Shown here piece by piece: positions 15,489 through 24,327 of a stretch of DNA of 64,000 nt (the first letter of the stretch is position 1; every line of letters begins with the position of its first letter). The DNA is taken from the NCBI RefSeq assembly GCF_006540085.1, contig NZ_BJOG01000004.1:62001-126000 (forward strand), given 5' to 3'. This stretch comes from Microbacterium oxydans (GTDB lineage Bacteria; Actinomycetota; Actinomycetes; Actinomycetales; Microbacteriaceae). The notes below the pieces were generated by a model. The model did no database searches, was not told the DNA's origin, and saw only the letters and a list, made by a program, of their open reading frames with translations. Made by a program: the position numbers and the translations under genes.

Positions 15489-17156
15489 ATGTTCGATTCC
15501 TCTGCACCCGCCGCTGTCGACACGGCTGAGCTGCGGAAGGCTCGCGGCGCGTTCTTCACCCCGGACGCGATCACCCGCTACATCACGAACTGGGCAGTCC
15601 GCACCTCAGAGGATACGGTGCTGGAGCCGTCAGCCGGCGATGCCGCGTTCCTTGTGCAAGCCGTCCGGCGTCTCCAAGAGCTAGCCAACGGCGACACCGC
15701 AGCGCCCCGCGTGGACGGGGTGGAGATCCACCCGCACAGCGCCCGTATCGCCCGCACCCGGGTCAAGGAGGCCGGGGGAGACCCCAACCTGATCGTTAGC
15801 GACTTCTTCCTCGTCGAACCCGAGCCCCGCTACTCCGTGGTGATCGGAAACCCGCCGTATATCCGCTACCAGGACTTCACCGGAGAGTCCCGCACACGCT
15901 CCCGCGCCGCCGCGCTCAAAGCAGGCGTCGCACTGACGGCGCTCGCCTCCAGCTGGGCAGCCTTCACCATCCACTCCGCCCTGTTCCTCAAACCCGGCGG
16001 CCGGATGGGACTTGTGCTGCCCGCCGAACTGCTCAGCGTGAACTACGCCGCCGCCGTCAGACAGTTCCTCTTCGATCGCTTCCGCAGCGTAGAGCTCGTG
16101 CTGTTCACCGAGCAGGTGTTCCCCGAGGCCGAGGCTGACGTGGTCCTTCTCCTCGCCGACGGGTTTGACGAAGGGCCGACCGATCACGCCACCATCTATC
16201 AGGCACAAGACGCCGAAGCTCTCTCCACGCTCAGCGGCCCGCTGACCTGGACGCCACCGGACCCGGCGGCCAAGTGGACTGGCCTACTCGTCGACCCGGA
16301 CGCGATCGAGCCGCTCCGCACCCTGAAAGCTAGCGGACACTTCACCAACCTCGAGGCCTGGGGTGACACCACGCTCGGGATGGTGACCGGCAACAACCGG
16401 TACTTTGCCCTCTCGCCCGCACGGGTGAAAGAGCTCGGTCTCACTCGCAAAGACCTGATCCGGCTCTCCCCGCCCGGCAGCTCGCATCTCCGTGGACTGG
16501 AGCTCTCCAGTGATGCCATGACCCGACTCGGGCAGAAGGGCAAGGCGACCTGGCTGTTCCGCCCGTCCGAGACCCCATCTCCCGCGGCTCAGGCATACAT
16601 TGCGACCGGTCATCTCGCCGGCGTCGACGAGGCATACAAGTGCCGGGTCCGTAAGCCCTGGTATCGAGTCCCGCTCCTGCCGCCAGCGGACCTGCTGCTG
16701 ACCTGCATGAACGCCGATACCCCACGCCTGACCACCAACAGCGCGCAGGCTGGGCACTTGAATTCTGTCCACGGCGTTTACCTCAAGGACGGTGTTCGGG
16801 CGCTGGGGCGAGAGTTGCTGCCTCTCGCCAGTCTGAACTCCGTCACCCTTCTGAATGCTGAAATGGTCGGTCGTTCGTACGGGGGCGGGATTCTCAAGCT
16901 CGAACCTCGCGAAGCCGATGTCTGGGCCATGCCTTCGACCGAACACATTCAGGCGCACGCCGACGCACTCCGCGCTATCAAACCGAGGGTCGCGACGCTG
17001 CTGCAGCACGGAAAGCTCGCCCAGGCCGTTGAACTTGTGGACCGCGTCCTGCTCACAGGCGCGGGCATTGTCTCGGAAGCTGACTTGGCTCGAGTACGGG
17101 TAGCTCACGCGGCTATGACACACCGACGCACAGCGAGGGGACGAAGTGGCCGCTGA
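15489..17156 (+). CDS. N6-adenine DNA methyltransferase of a restriction-modification pair
   Basis: This 555-aa protein shows gamma-type adenine methyltransferase motifs: GAFFTP (motif X-like, residues 20-25), EPSAGDAAFL (motif I, SAM binding, 46-55) and NPPY (motif IV, catalytic, 121-124). A long C-terminal target-recognition region follows, with SFI-like repeats of charged segments. Its length and motif order match TaqI/PstI/XamI-like type II enzymes. The ATG at 15489 has only a weak purine-rich site. Its stop overlaps the GTG of the next gene by 11 bp, which fits coupled synthesis with its cognate nuclease. The recognition sequence cannot be read from sequence alone. Confidence 0.9.
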   Translation: MFDSSAPAAVDTAELRKARGAFFTPDAITRYITNWAVRTSEDTVLEPSAGDAAFLVQAVRRLQELANGDTAAPRVDGVEIHPHSARIARTRVKEAGGDPNLIVSDFFLVEPEPRYSVVIGNPPYIRYQDFTGESRTRSRAAALKAGVALTALASSWAAFTIHSALFLKPGGRMGLVLPAELLSVNYAAAVRQFLFDRFRSVELVLFTEQVFPEAEADVVLLLADGFDEGPTDHATIYQAQDAEALSTLSGPLTWTPPDPAAKWTGLLVDPDAIEPLRTLKASGHFTNLEAWGDTTLGMVTGNNRYFALSPARVKELGLTRKDLIRLSPPGSSHLRGLELSSDAMTRLGQKGKATWLFRPSETPSPAAQAYIATGHLAGVDEAYKCRVRKPWYRVPLLPPADLLLTCMNADTPRLTTNSAQAGHLNSVHGVYLKDGVRALGRELLPLASLNSVTLLNAEMVGRSYGGGILKLEPREADVWAMPSTEHIQAHADALRAIKPRVATLLQHGKLAQAVELVDRVLLTGAGIVSEADLARVRVAHAAMTHRRTARGRSGR

Positions 17157-18186
17157 ACCGTCAACGAAGGCCAAAGCCTGGGCCATTTTTGACCGCATCG
17201 TCGCCGACGCGGCACCCGAAGGCGTCCACAGCAACCCGTGGACGAAGGGCCCCGACGGCAACCTGGTCTACGAACCTGACTACGCAACACTTACCCGCCT
17301 TCTTGGGGTGCCTCTCTACTTGAAGGCCCCAACGACAACGGGTGTCCCGGCACTTGCACTCGATGTGTGGCTCTCGTACGAACTCCGCCGCGCGGGCTTT
17401 GATGCGGACGCAGTGTGGCCCCGACCGACCGCACCGCGAATCCTTCCTGGACCCGTGGTCAGCCTGCTTGAGAAGGTCACCGTTAAGGAGCGCGAAGCGC
17501 TCTGGAAACGACTCCGCGCTAAGACCCCACCGGCCGGCGCAGCAGCATCGAGCGCCAGCATTCTGGGTAAGAACTACCTCAAACAGGTCGATGTGGTCAT
17601 GTCGAACTGGGTTGCCGGACCCGAGTTGCTCATCAGCACGAAACGAATGGACTCCAGCTTCGGCAAGAACGCCGCCAACCGTGTAGAAGAATCCTACGGC
17701 GACGCCAAGAACCTTCGTCTCCGACATCCCCTCGCAGCGCTCGGCTTCGCGTACGGGCTTCGTTCCACGATCTTCGACGAGTCACCTGACAAAGCCGAAT
17801 GGCTAATTGATCTGCTCCAGAAGCTTGGCAGGGAAGACGATGCCTATCACGCTGTTGCTCTCATTATCATTGAATACGGAGCGCACCTGGCCGTCGACGA
17901 GGGCAACGATGACCCTGGCGACGGGGAAGACCCCCTTGCCGAGGCAGGTATCACGCCACTCGAAGACGACGAGGTCGCCGAGGAAAGCGTCGAACTCTCA
18001 GCGGTTGAGGAAGCATTGGCAAACCTGCCTCACGTTGCGATCCGTGTCGAGCTTGTCCCCGCTGACCTCCAGCCGGGGTACTTCATCGCCGAAATGGTGC
18101 GGCGAGTAATCGACGCCACCCCAGTGAACTTGCACAAAGAAGCGCGTCGGCGACGGTCGCAGCCAGTCCTGGCGGTCGAGCGATGA
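17146..18186 (+). CDS. probable type II restriction endonuclease partner
   Basis: This 346-aa protein overlaps the methyltransferase gene by 11 bp and has its own GAGGGG ribosome site before GTG 17146. The candidate catalytic core is VDVVMSN followed by ELLISTKRM (D149, E160, K166), a PD-(D/E)xK-like arrangement with an altered last element. The next segment, GKNAANRVEESYGDAKNLRLRHPLAALGF, looks conserved. The C-terminus is acidic, then basic. Assignment rests mainly on context; a XamI-like nuclease is one possibility I cannot confirm. Modification-then-restriction gene order is typical of type II systems. Confidence 0.65.
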   Translation: MAAEPSTKAKAWAIFDRIVADAAPEGVHSNPWTKGPDGNLVYEPDYATLTRLLGVPLYLKAPTTTGVPALALDVWLSYELRRAGFDADAVWPRPTAPRILPGPVVSLLEKVTVKEREALWKRLRAKTPPAGAAASSASILGKNYLKQVDVVMSNWVAGPELLISTKRMDSSFGKNAANRVEESYGDAKNLRLRHPLAALGFAYGLRSTIFDESPDKAEWLIDLLQKLGREDDAYHAVALIIIEYGAHLAVDEGNDDPGDGEDPLAEAGITPLEDDEVAEESVELSAVEEALANLPHVAIRVELVPADLQPGYFIAEMVRRVIDATPVNLHKEARRRRSQPVLAVER

Positions 18187-18252
18187 ATAGCGTTAGTCTC
18201 GCCGAGCAGTCACGCGTAGACGCGCTCCTTGGCAATGGGCGAGAGCACCCTT

Positions 18253-19047
18253 ATGGATAAGGCCTTCGCGGCGACACGCCGAAGTGTCCTCACCCTCGCG
18301 GTTATCGGTGGTGTCCTAACGCTCGCGGCACTAGTCCTTCTGGAGCTTTTCCGCGACAATCTCTGGCCGTGGTTGTACGCGGCGGCCACCAATGTGCTGG
18401 GAGTTCTTTTCGGTCTGGCAGTCGTTTCGCTCATCTGGGAGTTTTTTGTTCGCCGCGATCACAGCACGGATCTCCGGCACTATCTTCGGCTCGGATCGAG
18501 TATCGCGAAGTCGGGGTTGCAGGATGTGTCTCCTCGTTCAAAATTGGACTGGCAGCATTTGCTCGCGTCCGCGAATGACATCACCGTACTTACCTACAAC
18601 GGAGATTGGCTCGACAGAAACGCCTACGTGATTCGAGACGTCGCACGTGAGCGGCCTCTGTCGGTGACCATCGCAGTGCCGGTGAATGGCGGAGCCTATC
18701 TCGCGCGGGAAGCCGAGTTGCGCGGGGTTACTGCCGAAAGGCTCGCCGACAATATTGGCGACGTGGTCGCGCGAGCTGCTCGACTGTGGCGCGACGCAAA
18801 GCAGGGTTCTGAACAGTTGCACCGAGGAAGCAAACTTAGCGTTGTAGAGCATGATCTCGACCTCGGCTATGAGGTTGTCACGATCGATCGAACGACGATT
18901 GTGACCCTCGCGGCTCCCGGAGACTCGGACGAACTTCGCGATCGTGTTGCGTTCGTGTACAACCAGAGCCCGGAGGAGTATCCGACGAACTTCTTCACGG
19001 CTTATAAGCCGCTCCTGGCCGGCATGAACCGATTGGATGAGGTCTAG
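18253..19047 (+). CDS. two-helix membrane protein with cytoplasmic domain, linked to DUF262
   Basis: This 264-aa protein has two N-terminal transmembrane helices (about residues 12-33 and 40-66) and a 195-residue soluble domain. That domain includes SANDITVLTYNGDWLDRN, VTIAVPVNG and GYEVVTIDRTTIVTLAAPG, loosely recalling phospholipase D-like or nucleotide-sensing folds but without an HKD motif. ATG 18253, with a GCGAGAG site, is preferred over TTG 18229 and ATG 18235. The gene ends three bases before the DUF262 gene, so the two are likely one unit. Base composition here is less GC-rich than the flanks. Function unknown. Confidence 0.65.
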   Translation: MDKAFAATRRSVLTLAVIGGVLTLAALVLLELFRDNLWPWLYAAATNVLGVLFGLAVVSLIWEFFVRRDHSTDLRHYLRLGSSIAKSGLQDVSPRSKLDWQHLLASANDITVLTYNGDWLDRNAYVIRDVARERPLSVTIAVPVNGGAYLAREAELRGVTAERLADNIGDVVARAARLWRDAKQGSEQLHRGSKLSVVEHDLDLGYEVVTIDRTTIVTLAAPGDSDELRDRVAFVYNQSPEEYPTNFFTAYKPLLAGMNRLDEV

Positions 19048-19050
19048 GTA

Positions 19051-20658
19051 ATGAGCGCACTAGCTGTTGATGCGAAGCAGATTCGCCTTGAGGATTTGCT
19101 TGACTCGGTGGAAGAAGGCACGGCCGTACTTCCCGCGTTTCAGCGTGACTTCGACTGGTCGGACTCGGACGTCGTCAGCTTGCTTGCGACTCTGCTCTCC
19201 GATTGGCCCGCGGGGAGCCTCCTACTGATGAGTGGAGCGCCGAAGTTTTTTGAAGTTCGGAAGTTTGAGGACGGTCCAGATCTCGCTAACGATGTGCGGT
19301 ATGTCGTCCTCGACGGGCAGCAGCGTCTCACCGCCCTATTTCACGCGATCCGGGGGCGCGGAGACGTTGCTTTCATCCTTCGCGCGCAGGACTTGGCCAA
19401 CTCCGACGGGAGCGCCGAGGCGATTGAGGAACTCATCGAGCTTGTCCCACGCGGGAAGTGGAAACGCGAGTACCCGCTTGAGCGGCAAAGTCGAGAACGC
19501 CTGGTGCCGTTGCATGAACTTCGAACCGCGTCAGACTTTTTCGCCTGGCGCGACCGCGTGATCGAAGCGACACCGGAGAGGGAGCGCGGAGAGGTCGGCA
19601 GACTCTTGGCGGATGTCTACCGGTCTCACCTTGGACGACTGAATACATATGCGTTCCCGGCTGTATTGCTTGACAACGACCTACCACCGGCAGCCGTTGC
19701 TCGGATTTTCGAACGGATCAATTTGACCGGCTTGCGGCTAAACACGTTCGACTTGCTCGTCGCGCGGGTATACGAGCCGGAATGGAATCTGCGGGATAGG
19801 TGGGAAACAGCGCGTCGCGAGAGCGAGCCGATTGCGCACTGGCTCGGAGACGATGGACTTCCGGTGATCCAAACGATCTCGCTCAATCTTGAGGGTGACG
19901 TTCGTCAGCCCGCGCTCCTCGGCCTCAAAGCGCGGGACATTCGTGGCTCGTGGGACCCGGCAGTGGCCGCAACTGAAGCGGCTGTCTTGAAGCTCCGCAA
20001 CATTGGGATCCCTGCGCCTTCCTGGATGCCATACCGCGGTCTGTTGCTGCCGCTCGCTGATCGGGCGATGCGTTTGGGACGGGACTCGCTTGAGGATAAC
20101 GCTGAGCTCTCTACCTGGTTCTGGGCCCGTTCACTGGGGATGGACTATGGGGTCGGTTCGAGTACCCGAATAGCGTTGGACTCTCGACTACTGTCTGAGG
20201 TGAACCCGGACTGGTCCTCAGCTTCTTTCGCGATTGATCGTCGACTGCTTCAAAGTGCAACCCGCCGACAACAGTCAGCCCTGTGGTCGGCGTTTACTTC
20301 GCTCCTCGCGGCAGAGGAACCGCGTGATTTCCTGACTGGCGAAGTGATCGTTAGTCCTGCTGAAGACGCAGTTGTCGTCAGCCTGTTTCCGCGCGGCGAG
20401 GGGGATCTTCATCTGCGCGTCCTCGGGATGGTTCTGATGACGCGTGCGTCAGCTCGCCAAGTGCGACGGGAACGCGGCAGCTTCCTGAGCACGGTCCCGG
20501 AAGCTGCCCTTGAATCGCAACTACTTCCGGGTGGACCACTGCTGGAATCGTTGGCGGACCCGGACGTTTTCTTGCGCCGTCGCGCAGACCTCTTGGAGCA
20601 ACGCGTCAGCGGATACTCCGATGTTCCCATTCGGTGGTTCGACGGACGAGATGAGTAG
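19051..20658 (+). CDS. DUF262 (GmrSD-like/ParB-like) domain protein
   Basis: This 535-aa protein opens with the DUF262 motifs LPAFQRDFDW (residues 27-36) and VVLDGQQRLTAL (86-97), then INLTGLRLNTFDLLVAR, a layout shared with the N-terminal half of the GmrSD restriction enzyme. In GmrS, DUF262 binds NTP; GmrD supplies an HNH nuclease. No C-terminal DUF1524 HNH motif is seen here, so cleavage would need another partner, or the protein is a sensor. It is adjacent to a membrane protein rather than a nuclease, an arrangement I do not recognise as a named system. Confidence 0.82.
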   Translation: MSALAVDAKQIRLEDLLDSVEEGTAVLPAFQRDFDWSDSDVVSLLATLLSDWPAGSLLLMSGAPKFFEVRKFEDGPDLANDVRYVVLDGQQRLTALFHAIRGRGDVAFILRAQDLANSDGSAEAIEELIELVPRGKWKREYPLERQSRERLVPLHELRTASDFFAWRDRVIEATPERERGEVGRLLADVYRSHLGRLNTYAFPAVLLDNDLPPAAVARIFERINLTGLRLNTFDLLVARVYEPEWNLRDRWETARRESEPIAHWLGDDGLPVIQTISLNLEGDVRQPALLGLKARDIRGSWDPAVAATEAAVLKLRNIGIPAPSWMPYRGLLLPLADRAMRLGRDSLEDNAELSTWFWARSLGMDYGVGSSTRIALDSRLLSEVNPDWSSASFAIDRRLLQSATRRQQSALWSAFTSLLAAEEPRDFLTGEVIVSPAEDAVVVSLFPRGEGDLHLRVLGMVLMTRASARQVRRERGSFLSTVPEAALESQLLPGGPLLESLADPDVFLRRRADLLEQRVSGYSDVPIRWFDGRDE

Positions 20659-20836
20659 ACCACCGAAAGCCAATCGACGCGCTACTCGAATCTAAAGAGG
20701 CATCCACTTGAGCCAGACCGGCTAATCATCGATCCGCTTCCCTCTGCCCTCGGATACTCGGTCATCATTACATCCACGCCCCTACCAAGACCTTCACCAG
20801 TCCTCTTCTTCGTCACAATGTCAGTAGGAGGCCACA

Positions 20837-21016
20837 GTGCCCACACCTCTTGAAGGCCAGATTCTAAGCGACTTCGAGAACCGTCTAGCGGCATCAGACG
20901 CGATCTCGGTCGAGCTGGCCGCGAAGTTGATGGAACTCGTCCGCAGCGATCGCGTGCCTACAGCAGAATCTCTCCTCGAGGCGACCAAGACGAACGTGGG
21001 AGACCAGCCCGTATGA
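20837..21016 (+). CDS. 59-aa protein coupled to the SMC-like ATPase
   Basis: A GTG start at 20837 with a perfect AGGAGG site six bases upstream opens a 59-codon gene ending in ATGA, where its TGA overlaps the start of the ATPase. The product is acidic to neutral and helical (LEGQILSDFENRLAASDAIS, then ELAAKLMELVRSDRV), with no cysteines or membrane segment. Strong ribosome site and translational coupling argue that it is real. It may be the small partner subunit of the ATPase, like accessory subunits of Lamassu or ABC three-component systems, but no homology is claimed. Bases 20659-20836 hold no convincing gene. Confidence 0.75.
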   Translation: MPTPLEGQILSDFENRLAASDAISVELAAKLMELVRSDRVPTAESLLEATKTNVGDQPV

Positions 21017-23466
21017 TCCAGCTTGAACACCTCCACGTCGAGGAGCTCCGAGGCATCCGTTCCATCGATCTGAACCTGGCCGCCAAGTCGTTCGTTGTAT
21101 ACGGGCCGAACGGGTCTGGCAAGAGCGGTGTCGTCGACGCCATCGACTTCGGCCTCACGGGTAGCATCGCGCGCCTAGCCGGCGACGGAACCGCGGGCGT
21201 GACGCTTCTACGTCACGGACCGCATGTCCACCGGCGCGACGACCCCGCCGCCGCTAAGGTCGTGCTCCGCGTGAGGGACACCGAATCGGGCGAGGTGGCC
21301 ACGATCACGCGCAGCGTGAAGACTGCCGCCACCTTTACGCTCACTCCGGACACGCCCGCTATGCGCAGGGCACTCCAAGCGGCGGCGGATCATCCCGAAC
21401 TCACCCTCTCGCGCCGCGAGCTGATCAAATACATTGTCGCCAAGCCCGGGCAGCGCGCCGCCGAAGTGCAGGCGCTCCTGAAGCTCGATCGCGTCGAAGC
21501 CTTGCGAAAGTCGCTTAAAGCGGCCTCGTTCAAGGCCGCAACGGACGCCAAGACGGGCGCGTCGGAGCGCGCGCTCGCCGAACGGTCCTTCCAACAGCAT
21601 CTTGGCCTGACTTCGCTGTTGTCTGCCGAGGTCTTGCGCGAAATCAACAAGCGTCGCGAGATTCTTGGGCTGGCGGCCCTGATCGAGCTCACCGTTGATA
21701 CTGACGTCCTGCAGGGATCGGGTGAACGGCGGAAGTCCAGCTCGATCAACCTGGATAGCGCTCGACGCGAACTCGCCACGCTGCGCACAGTGATCACCGA
21801 AGACGATGCGATCAAGATGGCCTGCGAGGAACTTCAAGGCAAGGTCGCGACCTTCGTGGCCAACCCATCCATGATGGACGCGATCCGGCACCGAGAGCTA
21901 CTCGATCTGGGGCTCGCGGCGGTCGAGGCCGCCACCTGCCCGCTCTGCGATCTAGCTTGGGAGTCCCAGGAGAGCCTCGAAGCACACATCGCCGAGCGCA
22001 TCGCCGCCACCGAGGCAGCGCAGAAGCTACGCGGTGAAGTCACCACGGCGGCCGCTTCATACAGGACGGCGCTCCGAGGCTTGCGCGAGCAGGCAGAGCG
22101 GATTGTTCCGTCCGCACGCAACTTCGGATCAGAGGATCTTCCGCATCTTCTGAAGTCTTGGACGGACTCGCTTGCCGTCTTGGAAGGAACGGTCGGCACC
22201 TTCGAGGCTGTGACCGCCCACGACGCCTCGCATTCTGTGACGGCTCACGTTCCTCCGAAGCTGTTGACGGAGGCCTTCGACGCGCTCCGCACCGCGCTCG
22301 AAGATGCCCCTGATGAGTCTGACGAGGACGCTGCGCGCACCTTCCTTGATCTCGCCAAGGACCGATGGACCCGCGTTCGGCTCGCGCGCGTAGACGCCAA
22401 GAAGTCCGACGCTGTGAAGAAGGCCGCCCAGGAAGCCTATGACCTCTACTGTGCGTCCGCCGACGAAGCACTGTCGACCCTGTACGCCACTGTCGAACAC
22501 GACTTCAGCCGCTACTACCAGTTCGTCAATGCAGACGATGAGGAGGCTTTTCGCGCTGAGCTCGTCCCCAGCTCGGGAAGCCTCGACCTAAAGGTCGATT
22601 TCTACCAGCTCGGCATGTTCCCGCCCGTGGCCTATCACAGCGAAGGTCATCAGGACGGGATGGGTGTCTGCCTGTACCTCGCCCTGGTGAAGCAGCTTCT
22701 CGGCCCAGATTTCAAGTACGCGGTACTCGATGACGTCGTGATGTCCGTCGACTCCAACCACCGGCGCCGCTTCGCTGAACTCTTAAAGACCGAGTTCGCT
22801 GGCGTCCAGTTCATCATCACCACGCATGACGAGGTTTGGGCTCGTCAGATGCGCGCATCCGGACTCGTCAAGTCCGCCTCGATGGCACGATTCTACGGCT
22901 GGACAGTCGACGCCGGCCCCGCCTACGGCGTGAGCGATGCGTGGGCCTCAATCGAAGCCGACCTCGAAAAAGAAGACGTAGCCGGTGCTGCCCACAAGCT
23001 CCGACGAGCACTCGAAGCGAGCACGTCCGATATCGCCGAGAGCATCGGGGGGTCGGTGCCCTACCGCAGCGACGGCACCTACGACCTCTCGGCGTTCCTG
23101 GACTCCATCAAAGGCCGCCACGGAAAGCTTTTGGGCTTGGCCGCGAGCTCGGCGCAATCCTGGGGAAACCAGCCGCAGACCCAACGAGTTGAACAGCTCA
23201 AGCAGCGCCGGAACGCCGTCGTCCCAGAGCAAGATGCCGAGTCGTGGCTTCTCAATAAGCTCGTCCACAACAACGACTGGGCCAATGGCACCGCGGCCGA
23301 CTTCCGCCCTGTGCTCGCTGCGGCACAGGACTTCCTCTCGCTTTTCCGGTGCGAGAACGCTGACTGCGAATCATGGATCGCCGTGAGCGGAAGGACCGGA
23401 GCCGAAGAGTCGCTTCGCTGCGCCTGCCAGACATACAACCTCAACCTCACGAAGAAGAAGCAATAG
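21013..23466 (+). CDS. Rad50/SMC-like ATPase with zinc-hook motif and C-terminal zinc finger
   Basis: This 817-aa protein has Walker A GPNGSGKS (31-38), a coiled-coil region carrying the hook-like motif CPLC (309-312), a degenerate signature (SEGHQDGMG), Walker B VLDD (571-574) and H605 in ITTHD. This is the order of a RecF/Rad50-type ABC ATPase with a short coiled coil. After the ATPase lies a helical region ending LLNKLVHNNDWA, possibly HEPN-like. A four-cysteine cluster follows (C780, C785, C803, C805), probably a zinc finger. The start overlaps the 59-aa gene as ATGA. Nucleic-acid sensing in phage defence is plausible but inferred. Confidence 0.88.
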   Translation: MIQLEHLHVEELRGIRSIDLNLAAKSFVVYGPNGSGKSGVVDAIDFGLTGSIARLAGDGTAGVTLLRHGPHVHRRDDPAAAKVVLRVRDTESGEVATITRSVKTAATFTLTPDTPAMRRALQAAADHPELTLSRRELIKYIVAKPGQRAAEVQALLKLDRVEALRKSLKAASFKAATDAKTGASERALAERSFQQHLGLTSLLSAEVLREINKRREILGLAALIELTVDTDVLQGSGERRKSSSINLDSARRELATLRTVITEDDAIKMACEELQGKVATFVANPSMMDAIRHRELLDLGLAAVEAATCPLCDLAWESQESLEAHIAERIAATEAAQKLRGEVTTAAASYRTALRGLREQAERIVPSARNFGSEDLPHLLKSWTDSLAVLEGTVGTFEAVTAHDASHSVTAHVPPKLLTEAFDALRTALEDAPDESDEDAARTFLDLAKDRWTRVRLARVDAKKSDAVKKAAQEAYDLYCASADEALSTLYATVEHDFSRYYQFVNADDEEAFRAELVPSSGSLDLKVDFYQLGMFPPVAYHSEGHQDGMGVCLYLALVKQLLGPDFKYAVLDDVVMSVDSNHRRRFAELLKTEFAGVQFIITTHDEVWARQMRASGLVKSASMARFYGWTVDAGPAYGVSDAWASIEADLEKEDVAGAAHKLRRALEASTSDIAESIGGSVPYRSDGTYDLSAFLDSIKGRHGKLLGLAASSAQSWGNQPQTQRVEQLKQRRNAVVPEQDAESWLLNKLVHNNDWANGTAADFRPVLAAAQDFLSLFRCENADCESWIAVSGRTGAEESLRCACQTYNLNLTKKKQ

Positions 23467-23629
23467 CCGCACGCCCAGCACCGCGATCAGCGCAGGCTTG
23501 CGGCTTCCGTTGAGGCGGGTCCGATCGACGACCAGCGCGGAATGCGCGGACGTTCTTGGAAGACCCGGCGGAGGCAGCCCTAGAGCGTGTCGGTCGAGCA
23601 GAGTCGGTACTGCTGACAAGGATGGAACT

Positions 23630-24217
23630 ATGGGGAAACCGTCGACTCGAATTGAGCAGCAGGGTGAACGGCTGAATGAGTTCCGTCACGCCTTCATCGA
23701 GTTGATGAACGCCTCGAAGCCTGTGGGTGGCGACTGGGATCTACCGAGGCTAGTTCCCGCCGTTTCGGACGACAAGTGGTCCCAGCTCCAGAGGGACACC
23801 GCAATCGCGGCGGGTGCTGCGCAGGAGGCATACAGCGCCAACGGCGGTGGCACGTTCACGATGCGCAATGCTGCCTACATGACGACCGTCAACCCCATCG
23901 CGAACTGGCATTTCGCGCTAGAACGTCCTGACGAGCTCAAGCCCCAGATGGTGGTGTCAGCGGTCGATCTCGCAATCGGTCAGGCGCGTACTCGGTACGA
24001 GAACGCGCTTCAGCATGAGCGCGGACTTGTCGGCGTGATCGCGAGCTTCCTCCGCTGGCCGCAGACGCTACGTGAAGCTGTCGGACCGAGTTGGAGCCAG
24101 CGTACCGCCGCGGGTGCCCTGGGAGTCGTCGGACAGGTGCTCGTCGGCGCGGTGGCCGCTGCTCTTGGAACCGCGCTCGTTTGGGGTGTGGTCGAACTTT
24201 GGCGACTTTGGTTCTAG
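23630..24217 (+). CDS. unknown protein with C-terminal membrane anchor
   Basis: This 195-aa protein has a helical, charged N-terminal part (QQGERLNEFRHAFIELMNASKP) and a single hydrophobic segment near the C-terminus (about residues 165-188, GALGVVGQVLVGAVAAALGTALVWGVV written in part) ending in WRLWF, suggesting a tail anchor. The ATG at 23630 is preceded by AAGGATGG. It lies 163 bp after the SMC-like gene and 110 bp before the nuclease gene on the same strand. No family is recognised. A membrane effector role would fit an abortive defence unit, but nothing in the sequence proves it. Confidence 0.6.
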   Translation: MGKPSTRIEQQGERLNEFRHAFIELMNASKPVGGDWDLPRLVPAVSDDKWSQLQRDTAIAAGAAQEAYSANGGGTFTMRNAAYMTTVNPIANWHFALERPDELKPQMVVSAVDLAIGQARTRYENALQHERGLVGVIASFLRWPQTLREAVGPSWSQRTAAGALGVVGQVLVGAVAAALGTALVWGVVELWRLWF

Positions 24218-24327
24218 CGAGAGTCCTCGTATACGTACGGGCATCCGGGTCGGACAGAGTTCTCCGAGCCGGAAGACGCACCGGAACTGGCGGCTGTGTG
24301 GACATGGCTGAAAGCTACGGTTGACAC

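Noticed and set aside
20659..20836. An in-frame extension of the DUF262 protein past its TAG, and a 14-codon gene at 20651
   Set aside because: The extension would require read-through and shows no domain; the 14-codon gene has no supporting signal.
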